Origin: Halorussus litoreus
Lineage (GTDB): Archaea > Halobacteriota > Halobacteria > Halobacteriales > Haladaptataceae
Direction: 5' to 3'
Assembly (NCBI RefSeq): GCF_003382685.1
Contig: NZ_QLVG01000060.1
Coordinates: 1 to 33,847 of the forward strand
Length of the DNA stretch: 33,847 nucleotides
How positions within the stretch are numbered: position 1 is the first letter of the stretch; each line of letters opens with the position of its first letter. A program made the position numbers and the translations under genes. Shown here one piece after another: positions 22,228 to 29,133 of the stretch. The notes under the pieces are model-generated. The model did no database searches. It was not told the origin of the DNA and worked only from the letters and a program-made list of their open reading frames with translations.

Positions 22228-24227
22228 CCGTACTGCTCCTGATACCGCCCGTGGAGCGCGTCGATGGCGCGCTCGACCGAAGTGCCCTCCTTCGGCACGA
22301 GTTCGACGAACCCCGGCGGCGCGTTCTCCTGGACGTCCAGAGACTCGATCACGTCGGTCTGGCGCTGGCCGAACCGCTCGATCTGGGCAAGCACCGCGGG
22401 CGTCGCGACGGTCTCGGGCAGATCGCCGGTCTGGAGTTCGGCCCGGTCGTCGTCGGTCGCCCGCCCGGCGTTCTTGAGCTCGCGGAACACGAACAGCACG
22501 GAGTCGATGGTCTCCTCCGGCCGGGCGGCGCGGTCGGCCGAGTCGACCGACCCGCCGCCAGCGCCCGCTTCGGCCGTCGAACTGCCATGCCCGCTCGACG
22601 CGCCGCGCCCGCTCGCGCCAGCGCCAGCCGACTCGCGGTCGCCCGCGTCGGTTCGCTCCGTCGCGGCTGCGCGACCCGCCGCGTCCGCAGCGCCGGCGCT
22701 TCCGGCACCGCCCGCTTCGGCCGTTCCGCCGGCCGGCGAGCCTGCCGCCGGGGCGTCCTCGTAGTCGATGCGGACCGCGTCGCCCTCGACCCGGAGCTGC
22801 GCGCCGTACTGGCTGGCGAACGCCGGGCGGAGCTCCTCGACCAACGCGGGGTCGACGCCCGCCGGGAGCGAGACGCGGTCGCCGTCGTGGTCGACCGTGC
22901 CGACCACGCTCCAGACGAACTCGACGACCGTCACGAGGTCACCAGCGTCCGCGGCGGCCGCCTCGGCCGCGCGTTCGGCGTCGTCGAACTGACAGTCGTG
23001 GAGCGCGTCTCGGCCCTCGGCGAGCCGATCCTCTACGTCGCCGACGCCGGCGGTTCCCTCTCGGCGTCCCTCGACGACCAGCTCCGAGAGCCGGTCGGCG
23101 ATCGCGCCGTCGAACCGCTCGACCTTCGTTCGAACGGTCTCGACGTCCGACTCGGCGGCCGCGGCGGTCTCGGCGAACGTCGCTTCGCGCTCGGCCACGT
23201 GCTCGTTCACGCGCGCGAGGTGACTTTCCACGTTCTCGACCGCCGCGGCGATAGTTTCGAGGTCCTCGTCGCGCTCGATGCGGTCGAGCAGCGCGTCGGA
23301 CACTTGATCGACGTGGACCGACGAGTCGAGCGCCGCGAGGTCCACGTCGCGGAACCGCGCCGGTAGGTTCACCAGCTCGTACTCCCGGTCGTATCGCGAC
23401 CAGCTCTGGACCGTGCCGTACGTCGTTCGGATGCCCGACGCGACCCGGTCGCGGAGTTCGCCGTCGATGCGCTCGACCTCGCCCTCGGGGTCGAGCTCCT
23501 CGACGCGGCTCCGGAGCGAGGCCGCCTCGGCTCGGAGCTGGTCGGCCGACCCGCGCTCGGCCGCGGACGCGTCGGCCGCGATCTCGTCGCAGCTGTCGAG
23601 GAACTCCCGGCGGCTCTCTCTGGCCTGCTCGACGCCGGTCGGTGCCACGTCCTCCAGCGCGTCGAGGTCGCCGATCCGTCGTCGGTAGGCCTCCTCGAAC
23701 GCCTCGCGTTTCCGGTCGAGTTCGGCCGACACCTCGGCAAGCTCGGCGGATTTCTCCTCGACGACCGTCCCCTCCCAGTCGTGAGCGAGCGCGGCCCCGA
23801 TGGCAGCTCCCGAGGCGACCACCGGCACCGCGAAGAACGCCACGACCTGCGCTGTCGGCACGTCCGAGCCGAACATCGGGAGGTAGACGCCGAGAAAGAG
23901 CGCGAAGAACAGCACCGAAACCAGCCCCGCAGCGGCGAACGTCACGTCTCGGTTCCCGCGGGCGAACTGCGCGACGCCCTGTGCGAGCCACGCGCCGGCG
24001 ATGAGGACGAACAGCCCGAACACGAGCGTCGGGCTCTGCCACATCAGCACCGCGGCCTCGTCGAACACCGCGACCGAGCGGATCGCGTCCTGCAACGCGG
24101 CGAGCCCTGCCGCTCCGAGCGTCGTCTCCAGCATCGCCAGCGTCGTCTGTATCAGCGTTGCGAGTATCGGTATCCCCGCGAGCCCCCACGCGGCGAGCGT
24201 CGGTTCAATTCGACGACTTGTAGCCAT
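22224..24227 (-). CDS. four-TM membrane protein with long cytoplasmic coiled coil
   Basis: The protein has about 667 residues. Four hydrophobic segments lie in the first 150 residues (about 10-34, 66-86, 96-118, 127-148), with a helical loop between the first two. A long acidic coiled coil follows (about 155-430), then a compact region with DHDGDRVSLPAG near 452-463, an Ala/Gly/Ser low-complexity linker (about 505-575), and a helical C-terminal domain (575-667). GTG at 24230 directly precedes ATG 24227; ATG is preferred because a TATA-like element lies about 27 bases upstream, consistent with a leaderless mRNA. First gene of the first transcription unit. Likely a membrane platform for the zinc-finger tubulin (inference). 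No family is recognised. Confidence 0.82.
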   Translation of the reverse strand: MATSRRIEPTLAAWGLAGIPILATLIQTTLAMLETTLGAAGLAALQDAIRSVAVFDEAAVLMWQSPTLVFGLFVLIAGAWLAQGVAQFARGNRDVTFAAAGLVSVLFFALFLGVYLPMFGSDVPTAQVVAFFAVPVVASGAAIGAALAHDWEGTVVEEKSAELAEVSAELDRKREAFEEAYRRRIGDLDALEDVAPTGVEQARESRREFLDSCDEIAADASAAERGSADQLRAEAASLRSRVEELDPEGEVERIDGELRDRVASGIRTTYGTVQSWSRYDREYELVNLPARFRDVDLAALDSSVHVDQVSDALLDRIERDEDLETIAAAVENVESHLARVNEHVAEREATFAETAAAAESDVETVRTKVERFDGAIADRLSELVVEGRREGTAGVGDVEDRLAEGRDALHDCQFDDAERAAEAAAADAGDLVTVVEFVWSVVGTVDHDGDRVSLPAGVDPALVEELRPAFASQYGAQLRVEGDAVRIDYEDAPAAGSPAGGTAEAGGAGSAGAADAAGRAAATERTDAGDRESAGAGASGRGASSGHGSSTAEAGAGGGSVDSADRAARPEETIDSVLFVFRELKNAGRATDDDRAELQTGDLPETVATPAVLAQIERFGQRQTDVIESLDVQENAPPGFVELVPKEGTSVERAIDALHGRYQEQYG

Positions 24228-24250
24228 CACCTTTATACCTCTCAGGGGGG

Positions 24251-24258
24251 TTTCAAAA
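24251..24258 (-). promoter_or_regulatory. TATA-like element of the first tubulin transcription unit
   Basis: TTTTGAAA on the minus strand is centred 27 bases before the ATG at 24227, the usual distance for a haloarchaeal leaderless gene; a purine-rich stretch precedes it. A second TATA-like string (GGTATAAAG) lies too close to the start to serve it. Confidence 0.4.
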
Positions 24259-24365
24259 CGTTTGCCCTTGCCGTAACGTCGCCGAGAGCGGGCAGACGGC
24301 GATGTGTCGGGTGAGCTCCGAATAACTAGTCCCGAAGCTATCAGGACGCGGTTACTTTCGTCCGG

Positions 24366-24784
24366 CTACGGAATTTGTCCATCGAACTCGTACTCTTCGG
24401 CCCAGTTGATCGACGGATGGTCTATCTCGGCGTCGAACCGAAGCTCCATCTTCTGTTCGGTTACATCTTCGATGTCGATCCAGTACGTCTTTCCGGTCGA
24501 GGAATGCCGGACGATGAACGCATCTACCTCGCCGTGATACGTGTCTTCGTGGTACGCCCCCGCTCTGGTAGTCTGCGAATGCGTGTTGAAGCGAATCGTC
24601 TCGGGTTTGTTTTCCCATGCCGTCTTGCACTGGAACGATAGAGCGCGCTGCCGTCGTCCACGACGAGATCGTACTTGTCGTTGTCGCCGAACGGGATGGA
24701 GACGCTGTATCCGGCGGAGACCAACTCCTCGAGTATCTTGACCTCGGTCTCGTCGCCCTTATCCTTGGTATTTGGCTCCTTCAT
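24366..24784 (-). pseudogene. group I intron-associated PD-(D/E)XK endonuclease, frameshifted
   Basis: The first 51 codons or so read MKEPNTKDKGDETEVKILEE, then SVSIPFGDNDKYDLVVDDGSALYR. After that the frame changes: one missing base near 24637 moves the continuation (QCKTAWENKPETIRFNTHSQ, onward to EYEFDGQIP and TAG at 24366) to the next frame. Restoring one base gives about 139 residues. The D-x(n)-QCK core is the PD-(D/E)XK nuclease motif of the haloarchaeal family commonly named group I intron-associated endonuclease. A good leaderless promoter is intact. Either a recent inactivation or a sequencing error in the short TT/CC run; both halves are otherwise undamaged. Confidence 0.8.
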
Positions 24785-24809
24785 GAACAGCTATCGACAC
24801 CACAAGTAG

Positions 24810-24815
24810 TATAAA
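24810..24815 (-). promoter_or_regulatory. TATA box of the endonuclease gene
   Basis: TTTATA on the minus strand is centred about 28 bases before the ATG at 24784. This is the classical haloarchaeal promoter spacing for a leaderless transcript. Confidence 0.6.
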
Positions 24816-25110
24816 TTGACTACTTCGGCAATATGCGCCCCTTGGTTCCGAAAACTGGATAGGTGAAACTCAGCTGGGGACCTCTACTGTAATCAAATGT
24901 TCACGAGCGCCGAGCAGGCGCTACCGCGGAGCTTGTGGGAGCAGTTCACAGCAGAAAGCGCCCGAGGCGGGATTTGAACCGGAGCCAGACGGGCTCGCTC
25001 CCTTCGGTCGCTGTGCGCGACTGGCAGGGTTCAAATCCCTCCGATGGGTATTTCGTGCTCACAGTGACGCGAGCAGACAGGCTGCTCGTGGCTTGATTCG
25101 TAGGAAAATA
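24816..25110. other. gene-poor junction with tRNA-derived debris
   Basis: No convincing gene lies between the endonuclease promoter and tRNA-Asp. A 26-codon frame from ATG 24897 (MFTSAEQALPRSLWEQF...) has protein-like composition but runs into the tRNA fragment and stops, so it may be a truncated gene. The stretch 24959-25046 contains a copy of the tRNA-Asp 3' end and a T-arm-like sequence in the opposite orientation. Confidence 0.5.
24959..24980 (-). repeat. copy of the 3' end of tRNA-Asp (attachment-site-like)
   Basis: These 22 bases are identical to 25111-25132, which is the discriminator, acceptor 3' strand and T-arm of tRNA-Asp, in the same orientation and 152 bases away. Such partial 3' copies are what tRNA-targeting integrases leave. 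No integrase gene is in view. An inverted T-arm-like partner (GGTTCAAATCCC) lies at 25028-25039. Confidence 0.65.
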
Positions 25111-25183
25111 CGCCCGAGGCGGGATTTGAACCCGCGTCACAACCGTGACAGGGTTGTATGATGGGCCACTACACCACCCGGGC
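25111..25183 (-). tRNA. tRNA-Asp (GUC)
   Basis: A complete 73-base cloverleaf reads on the minus strand. The acceptor stem GCCCGGG pairs with CTCGGGC with one G-U pair. The anticodon stem ACAACC/GGTTGT encloses loop CTGTCAC with anticodon GTC, and the T-arm is GCGGGTTCAAATCCCGC. The discriminator base is G, as expected for Asp. CCA is not encoded. A TTAAG-type TATA element lies near 25216-25222 upstream. It is intact despite the partial copy of its 3' end nearby. Confidence 0.95.
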
Positions 25184-25508
25184 TTCCGACGCATTACCTC
25201 CTTACCGGGTTGCAGACTTAAGGCTTTCCAAACGGTCTCCGTGTGACAGCGGATACCGCAGGACGACGGCCGGGGTGAATGCCGTGCGATACGCACCCCC
25301 GCCCCAAACGATTTATACCTCGATGGAGTGGACTCTCCCATCGGCAGCACCCACGATCTGGCTCTGCTTGCGGTCGATCCGATGCGTGGGTCGAACAGCG
25401 AGCGGTGCGCGGAACACTTAGCAAGCGTTAAATGACTCGGCTGTGTATTGCCCTGTAGTATCTCGTGATAGCCGTTTCTCCCACTGCGCAGACAACCCAC
25501 CGCCACAC
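25184..25508. other. divergent promoter region between tRNA-Asp and the RNA polymerase operon
   Basis: This 325-base stretch has no gene. It carries the minus-strand promoter for tRNA-Asp, a strong plus-strand TATA box at 25313-25318, and a weaker TTAAA-type element near 25428-25432. If the first is used, the rpo mRNA has a leader of about 165 bases with a possible stem (ACCCACG at 25349-25355 with CGTGGGT at 25385-25391). Confidence 0.6.
25313..25318 (+). promoter_or_regulatory. TATA box upstream of the RNA polymerase operon
   Basis: CCAAACGATTTATACC matches the haloarchaeal BRE plus TATA layout. Transcription would start near 25342, about 165 bases before rpoH. Confidence 0.55.
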
Positions 25509-25736
25509 ATGGTAGATGTAAGCCAACACGACATGGTTCCGGACCATAGCGTCGTCGACGACGAGGAGCTGGACGACGTGATGGAGGAGTACGACATCAA
25601 ACCGACCGATCTGCCCAAGATAAAACGCACCGACGCCGCACTCCCTGACGAGGCGGAGATCGGCGACGTGATCAAGATCGTGCGCGACTCCCGAACGACG
25701 GACGTCGCGACTGTGTACCGACTCGTGGTCGAATAA
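25509..25736 (+). CDS. rpoH: DNA-directed RNA polymerase subunit H
   Basis: This 75-residue protein is the small archaeal homologue of the C-terminal domain of eukaryotic RPB5; it sits in the polymerase jaw near downstream DNA. The conserved core is visible: an acidic N-terminus, then [28 protein letters not shown] and VYRLVVE at the end, the normal length for the family. The start is ATG 25509 ([13 protein letters not shown]); the open frame extends upstream, but those 22 codons are not family-like. It is the first gene of the operon, two bases before rpoB''. Confidence 0.96.
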   Translation: MVDVSQHDMVPDHSVVDDEELDDVMEEYDIKPTDLPKIKRTDAALPDEAEIGDVIKIVRDSRTTDVATVYRLVVE

Positions 25737-25738
25737 CA

Positions 25739-27304
25739 ATGAACAGGCAAGACAGACGTTCGATCTCCCGAGAGTACTTCTCGAAGGAGCGACTCGCCGA
25801 GCACCACTACCGCTCGTTCAACGCCTTCCTCACCCGCGGCATGCAGGAAGTCGTCGACGAGAAGGGCACCATCGACACCGACATCGGCGACAAGGAGGAC
25901 GAAGAGCCGGTCCACGTCGAGCTCGGCGACGTTCGTATCGTCACACCGCGCGTGCGCGAGGCCGACGGGAGCGAGGAGCTGCTCTACCCGCAGGAGGCTC
26001 GCCTCCGCAACATCACCTACTCCGCCCCAGTGTTCATGGAGATGTCCATCGTGAAGGGCGAGGGCGACGACGAGCGGGTCGTCGACGCCACCGAGACCAA
26101 GGTGGGCCGGATGCCCATCATGGTCGGCTCCGAGAAGTGCAACATCGCGGGCTTCTCCGACGAGGAGCTCATCGAGATCGGCGAGGACCCCGCCGACCCC
26201 GGCGGTTACTTCATCGTCAACGGGAGCGAGCGCGTCCTGATGACCAGCGAGGACCTCGCGCCGAACAAGATTCTCGCGGAGTACGACACCAAGTACGGCG
26301 ACGAGATCCAGGTCGCCAAGACGTTCAGCCAGCGTCGGGGGTATCGCGCCCTCGTCCTCGTGGAACGGACCCGCGACGGGCTGCTCGAAGTGTCGTTCCC
26401 CTCGGTCTCTGGCAGCGTCAACTTCGTCACGCTCGTGCGAGCGCTCGGACTCGAATCCGACGAGGAGATCGTCCACCGCGTCTCGGACGACCCCGAGATC
26501 GTGAAGTTCATGCTGGAGAACCTGGAGGAGGCCGACGTCCAGACCGAGGAGGAGGCCATCGAGACCCTCGGCAAGCGCGTCGCCTCCGGCCAGGGGAAGA
26601 ACTACCAGCTCAAGCGCGCCAACTACGTCATCGACCGCTACCTCCTCCCGCACCTCCACGAGGAGGGCGTCGAGGAGGAGGACGTGCGCATCAACAAGGC
26701 GTACTACCTCTGCCGGATGGCCGAGGCGTGCTTCGAGCTCGCGCTCGACCGCCGGGAACCCGACGACAAGGACCACTACGCCAACAAGCGCCTGAAGGTG
26801 TCGGGCGACCTGATGACCGACCTGTTCCGGACCGCGCTGAACAAGCTGGCCCGGGACGTGAAGTACCAGCTCGAACGCGCCAACATGCGCAACCGGCAGC
26901 TGTCGGTCAACACCGTGGTTCGCTCGGACGTGCTGACCGAGCGGCTCGAACACCCCATCGCGACCGGAAACTGGGTGGGCGGCCGCTCCGGCGTGAGCCA
27001 GCTGGTCGACCGCACGGACTTCATGGGCGTCCTGAGCCACCTTCGACGGCTCCGCTCGCCCCTCTCGCGGAGCCAGCCCCACTTCGAAGCCCGCGACCTC
27101 CACGCGACCCAGTGGGGTCGCATCTGCCCCTCGGAGACGCCCGAGGGACCGAACTGTGGGCTGGTGAAGAACTTCGCGCAGGCGATGGAGCTCTCCCAGA
27201 ACGTCGAGGAGGAACAGGACCTGAAACGAGAACTGGCGTCGATGGGTGTCGAGGGCATCCCCGGCATCGAAGGCGTCGATTCGGCGGCAAGCGCAGACGA
27301 CTAA
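25739..27304 (+). CDS. rpoB2: DNA-directed RNA polymerase subunit B'' (N-terminal half of beta)
   Basis: This 521-residue protein is the N-terminal part of the beta/RPB2 subunit, which in halophilic and methanogenic archaea is encoded as two genes. It includes the lobe and protrusion regions ([26 protein letters not shown]) and the conserved fork region near the end ([14 protein letters not shown] at about 461-474). The split falls at the usual place, so it is not a broken gene. The stop is followed by a single C before the ATG of rpoB'. The acidic C-terminal tail is typical of haloarchaea. Confidence 0.97.
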   Translation: MNRQDRRSISREYFSKERLAEHHYRSFNAFLTRGMQEVVDEKGTIDTDIGDKEDEEPVHVELGDVRIVTPRVREADGSEELLYPQEARLRNITYSAPVFMEMSIVKGEGDDERVVDATETKVGRMPIMVGSEKCNIAGFSDEELIEIGEDPADPGGYFIVNGSERVLMTSEDLAPNKILAEYDTKYGDEIQVAKTFSQRRGYRALVLVERTRDGLLEVSFPSVSGSVNFVTLVRALGLESDEEIVHRVSDDPEIVKFMLENLEEADVQTEEEAIETLGKRVASGQGKNYQLKRANYVIDRYLLPHLHEEGVEEEDVRINKAYYLCRMAEACFELALDRREPDDKDHYANKRLKVSGDLMTDLFRTALNKLARDVKYQLERANMRNRQLSVNTVVRSDVLTERLEHPIATGNWVGGRSGVSQLVDRTDFMGVLSHLRRLRSPLSRSQPHFEARDLHATQWGRICPSETPEGPNCGLVKNFAQAMELSQNVEEEQDLKRELASMGVEGIPGIEGVDSAASADD

Positions 27305-27305
27305 C

Positions 27306-29132
27306 ATGAGTCAGGGACGAGAAGCCAAAGTGTACGTGAACGGTAGTCTGGTCGGGACCCATCCCGACCCGGAACAGCTCGCAGACCAAGTCCGGCACGC
27401 CCGTCGGCGCGGCGACGTGTCCGAGATGGTCAACGTCTCGGTCAAAGAGCGCACCCGCGAGGTCATCATCAACGCCGACGCGGGCCGGGCCCGCCGACCC
27501 CTGCTCGTGGTCGAGGACGGCCAGCCCCTCGTCACCGAGGAGGAGATCGCCGCAGTCGAGAACGGCGACCTGACCTTCGAGGACCTCGTCGAGCGCGGGA
27601 AGGTCGAGTTCATCGACGCCGAGGAGGAAGAGGACATCTACGTCGCGGTCGACGAGGACGACCTCAACGTCGACCACACCCACCTCGAAGTCGACCCGCA
27701 GCTCATCTTCGGCATCGGCGCGGGGATGGTGCCGTACCCCGAGCACAACGCCTCGCCCCGGATTACGATGGGGTCGGGGATGATCAAGCAGTCGCTCGGG
27801 CTTCCGGCGGCGAACTACCGCATCCGCCCCGACACGCGCCAGCACCTCCTGCACTACCCCCAGCTCTCGATGGTCAAGACCCAGACCACCGAGCAGATCG
27901 GCTACGACGACCGTCCGGCGGCCCAGAACTTCACGGTCGCCGTGATGAGCTACGAGGGGTTCAACATCGAGGACGCGCTGGTGATGAACAAGGGGTCGGT
28001 CGACCGCGCGCTCGCCCGGTCGCACTTCTTCCGCACCTACGAGGGCGAGGAGCGGCGCTACCCCGGCGGACAGGAGGACCGCTTCGAGATCCCGAGCGAC
28101 GACGTGCGTGGCGCGCGCGGTGAAGACGCGTACACCCACCTCGACGAGGACGGCCTCGTCAACCCCGAGACGAGAGTCGACGAGAACTCGGTCCTGCTCG
28201 GCAAGACCAGCCCGCCGCGGTTCCTCGAGGAGCCCGACGACATGGGCGGCCTCTCCCCGCAGAAGCGCCGAGAGACCTCGGTGACGATGCGCTCGGGCGA
28301 GTCCGGCGTGGTCGACACCGTGACCCTGATGGAGGGCGAGGACGGCTCGAAGCTCTCGAAGGTGTCGGTGCGCGACGAGCGCATCCCCGAACTCGGCGAC
28401 AAGTTCGCGTCCCGGCACGGACAGAAGGGCGTCGTCGGCCACATCGCCCCGCAGGAGGACATGCCGTTCACCGAGGAGGGCGTCGTGCCCGACCTCGTGC
28501 TCAACCCGCACGCGCTGCCGTCGCGGATGACGGTCGGCCACGTGCTGGAGATGATCGGCGGTAAGGTCGGCGCGCTCGAAGGCCGACGAGTCGACGGCAC
28601 GCCGTTCACTGGCGAGGACGAGGACGAACTCCGCGAAGGCTTAGAGGAGAAGGGGTTCAAGTCCTCGGGCAAGGAGATCATGTACTCGGGCGTGACCGGC
28701 GAGAAGATCGAGGCCGAGATCTTCGTCGGCACCATCTTCTACCAGAAGCTCTACCACATGGTGTCGAACAAGCTCCACGCCCGTTCACGCGGCCCCGTGC
28801 AGGTGCTCACGCGCCAGCCCACCGAGGGCCGAGCGCGCGAGGGCGGCCTGCGGGTCGGGGAGATGGAGCGGGACGTGCTCATCGGGCACGGCGCGGCGCT
28901 GACCCTGAAGGAGCGACTGCTCGACGAGTCCGACCGCGAGTGGATCTACGTCTGTGCGAACTGTGGCATGAGCGCGGTCGAGAACGTCGACCAGAACCGC
29001 GTCTACTGTCCGAACTGCGACGAGGAAACCGACATCCACGAGATCGAGATGTCGTACGCGTTCAAGCTCCTGCTCGACGAGATGAAGGCGCTGGGCATCG
29101 CACCGCGACTGGAACTGGAGGACGCAGTCTAA
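27306..29132 (+). CDS. rpoB1: DNA-directed RNA polymerase subunit B' (C-terminal half of beta)
   Basis: This 608-residue protein is the catalytic half of beta/RPB2, containing the hybrid-binding and clamp-anchor regions. Visible motifs are [15 protein letters not shown], the RHGQKG box (about 370-375) and a zinc-binding C-terminal site with C550, C553, C568 and C571. The start is ATG 27306 ([13 protein letters not shown]), one base after the rpoB'' stop; the open frame begins earlier inside rpoB''. It pairs with B'' to form one functional beta subunit. Confidence 0.97.
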   Translation: MSQGREAKVYVNGSLVGTHPDPEQLADQVRHARRRGDVSEMVNVSVKERTREVIINADAGRARRPLLVVEDGQPLVTEEEIAAVENGDLTFEDLVERGKVEFIDAEEEEDIYVAVDEDDLNVDHTHLEVDPQLIFGIGAGMVPYPEHNASPRITMGSGMIKQSLGLPAANYRIRPDTRQHLLHYPQLSMVKTQTTEQIGYDDRPAAQNFTVAVMSYEGFNIEDALVMNKGSVDRALARSHFFRTYEGEERRYPGGQEDRFEIPSDDVRGARGEDAYTHLDEDGLVNPETRVDENSVLLGKTSPPRFLEEPDDMGGLSPQKRRETSVTMRSGESGVVDTVTLMEGEDGSKLSKVSVRDERIPELGDKFASRHGQKGVVGHIAPQEDMPFTEEGVVPDLVLNPHALPSRMTVGHVLEMIGGKVGALEGRRVDGTPFTGEDEDELREGLEEKGFKSSGKEIMYSGVTGEKIEAEIFVGTIFYQKLYHMVSNKLHARSRGPVQVLTRQPTEGRAREGGLRVGEMERDVLIGHGAALTLKERLLDESDREWIYVCANCGMSAVENVDQNRVYCPNCDEETDIHEIEMSYAFKLLLDEMKALGIAPRLELEDAV

Positions 29133-29133
29133 C

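Noticed and set aside
24235-24243. GGTATAAAG as the TATA box of the 4-TM gene
   Set aside because: It lies only about 10 bases before the start codon; the element at 24251-24258 has the right spacing.
24959-25046. A second tRNA gene on either strand
   Set aside because: Only the T-arm and acceptor 3' part are present; no 5' acceptor strand or anticodon arm can be found within 90 bases.
25739-29132. Beta subunit of RNA polymerase in two pieces, looking like a broken gene
   Set aside because: The B''/B' split (and A'/A'') is the normal arrangement in haloarchaea; the junctions are clean and each part has its own start.
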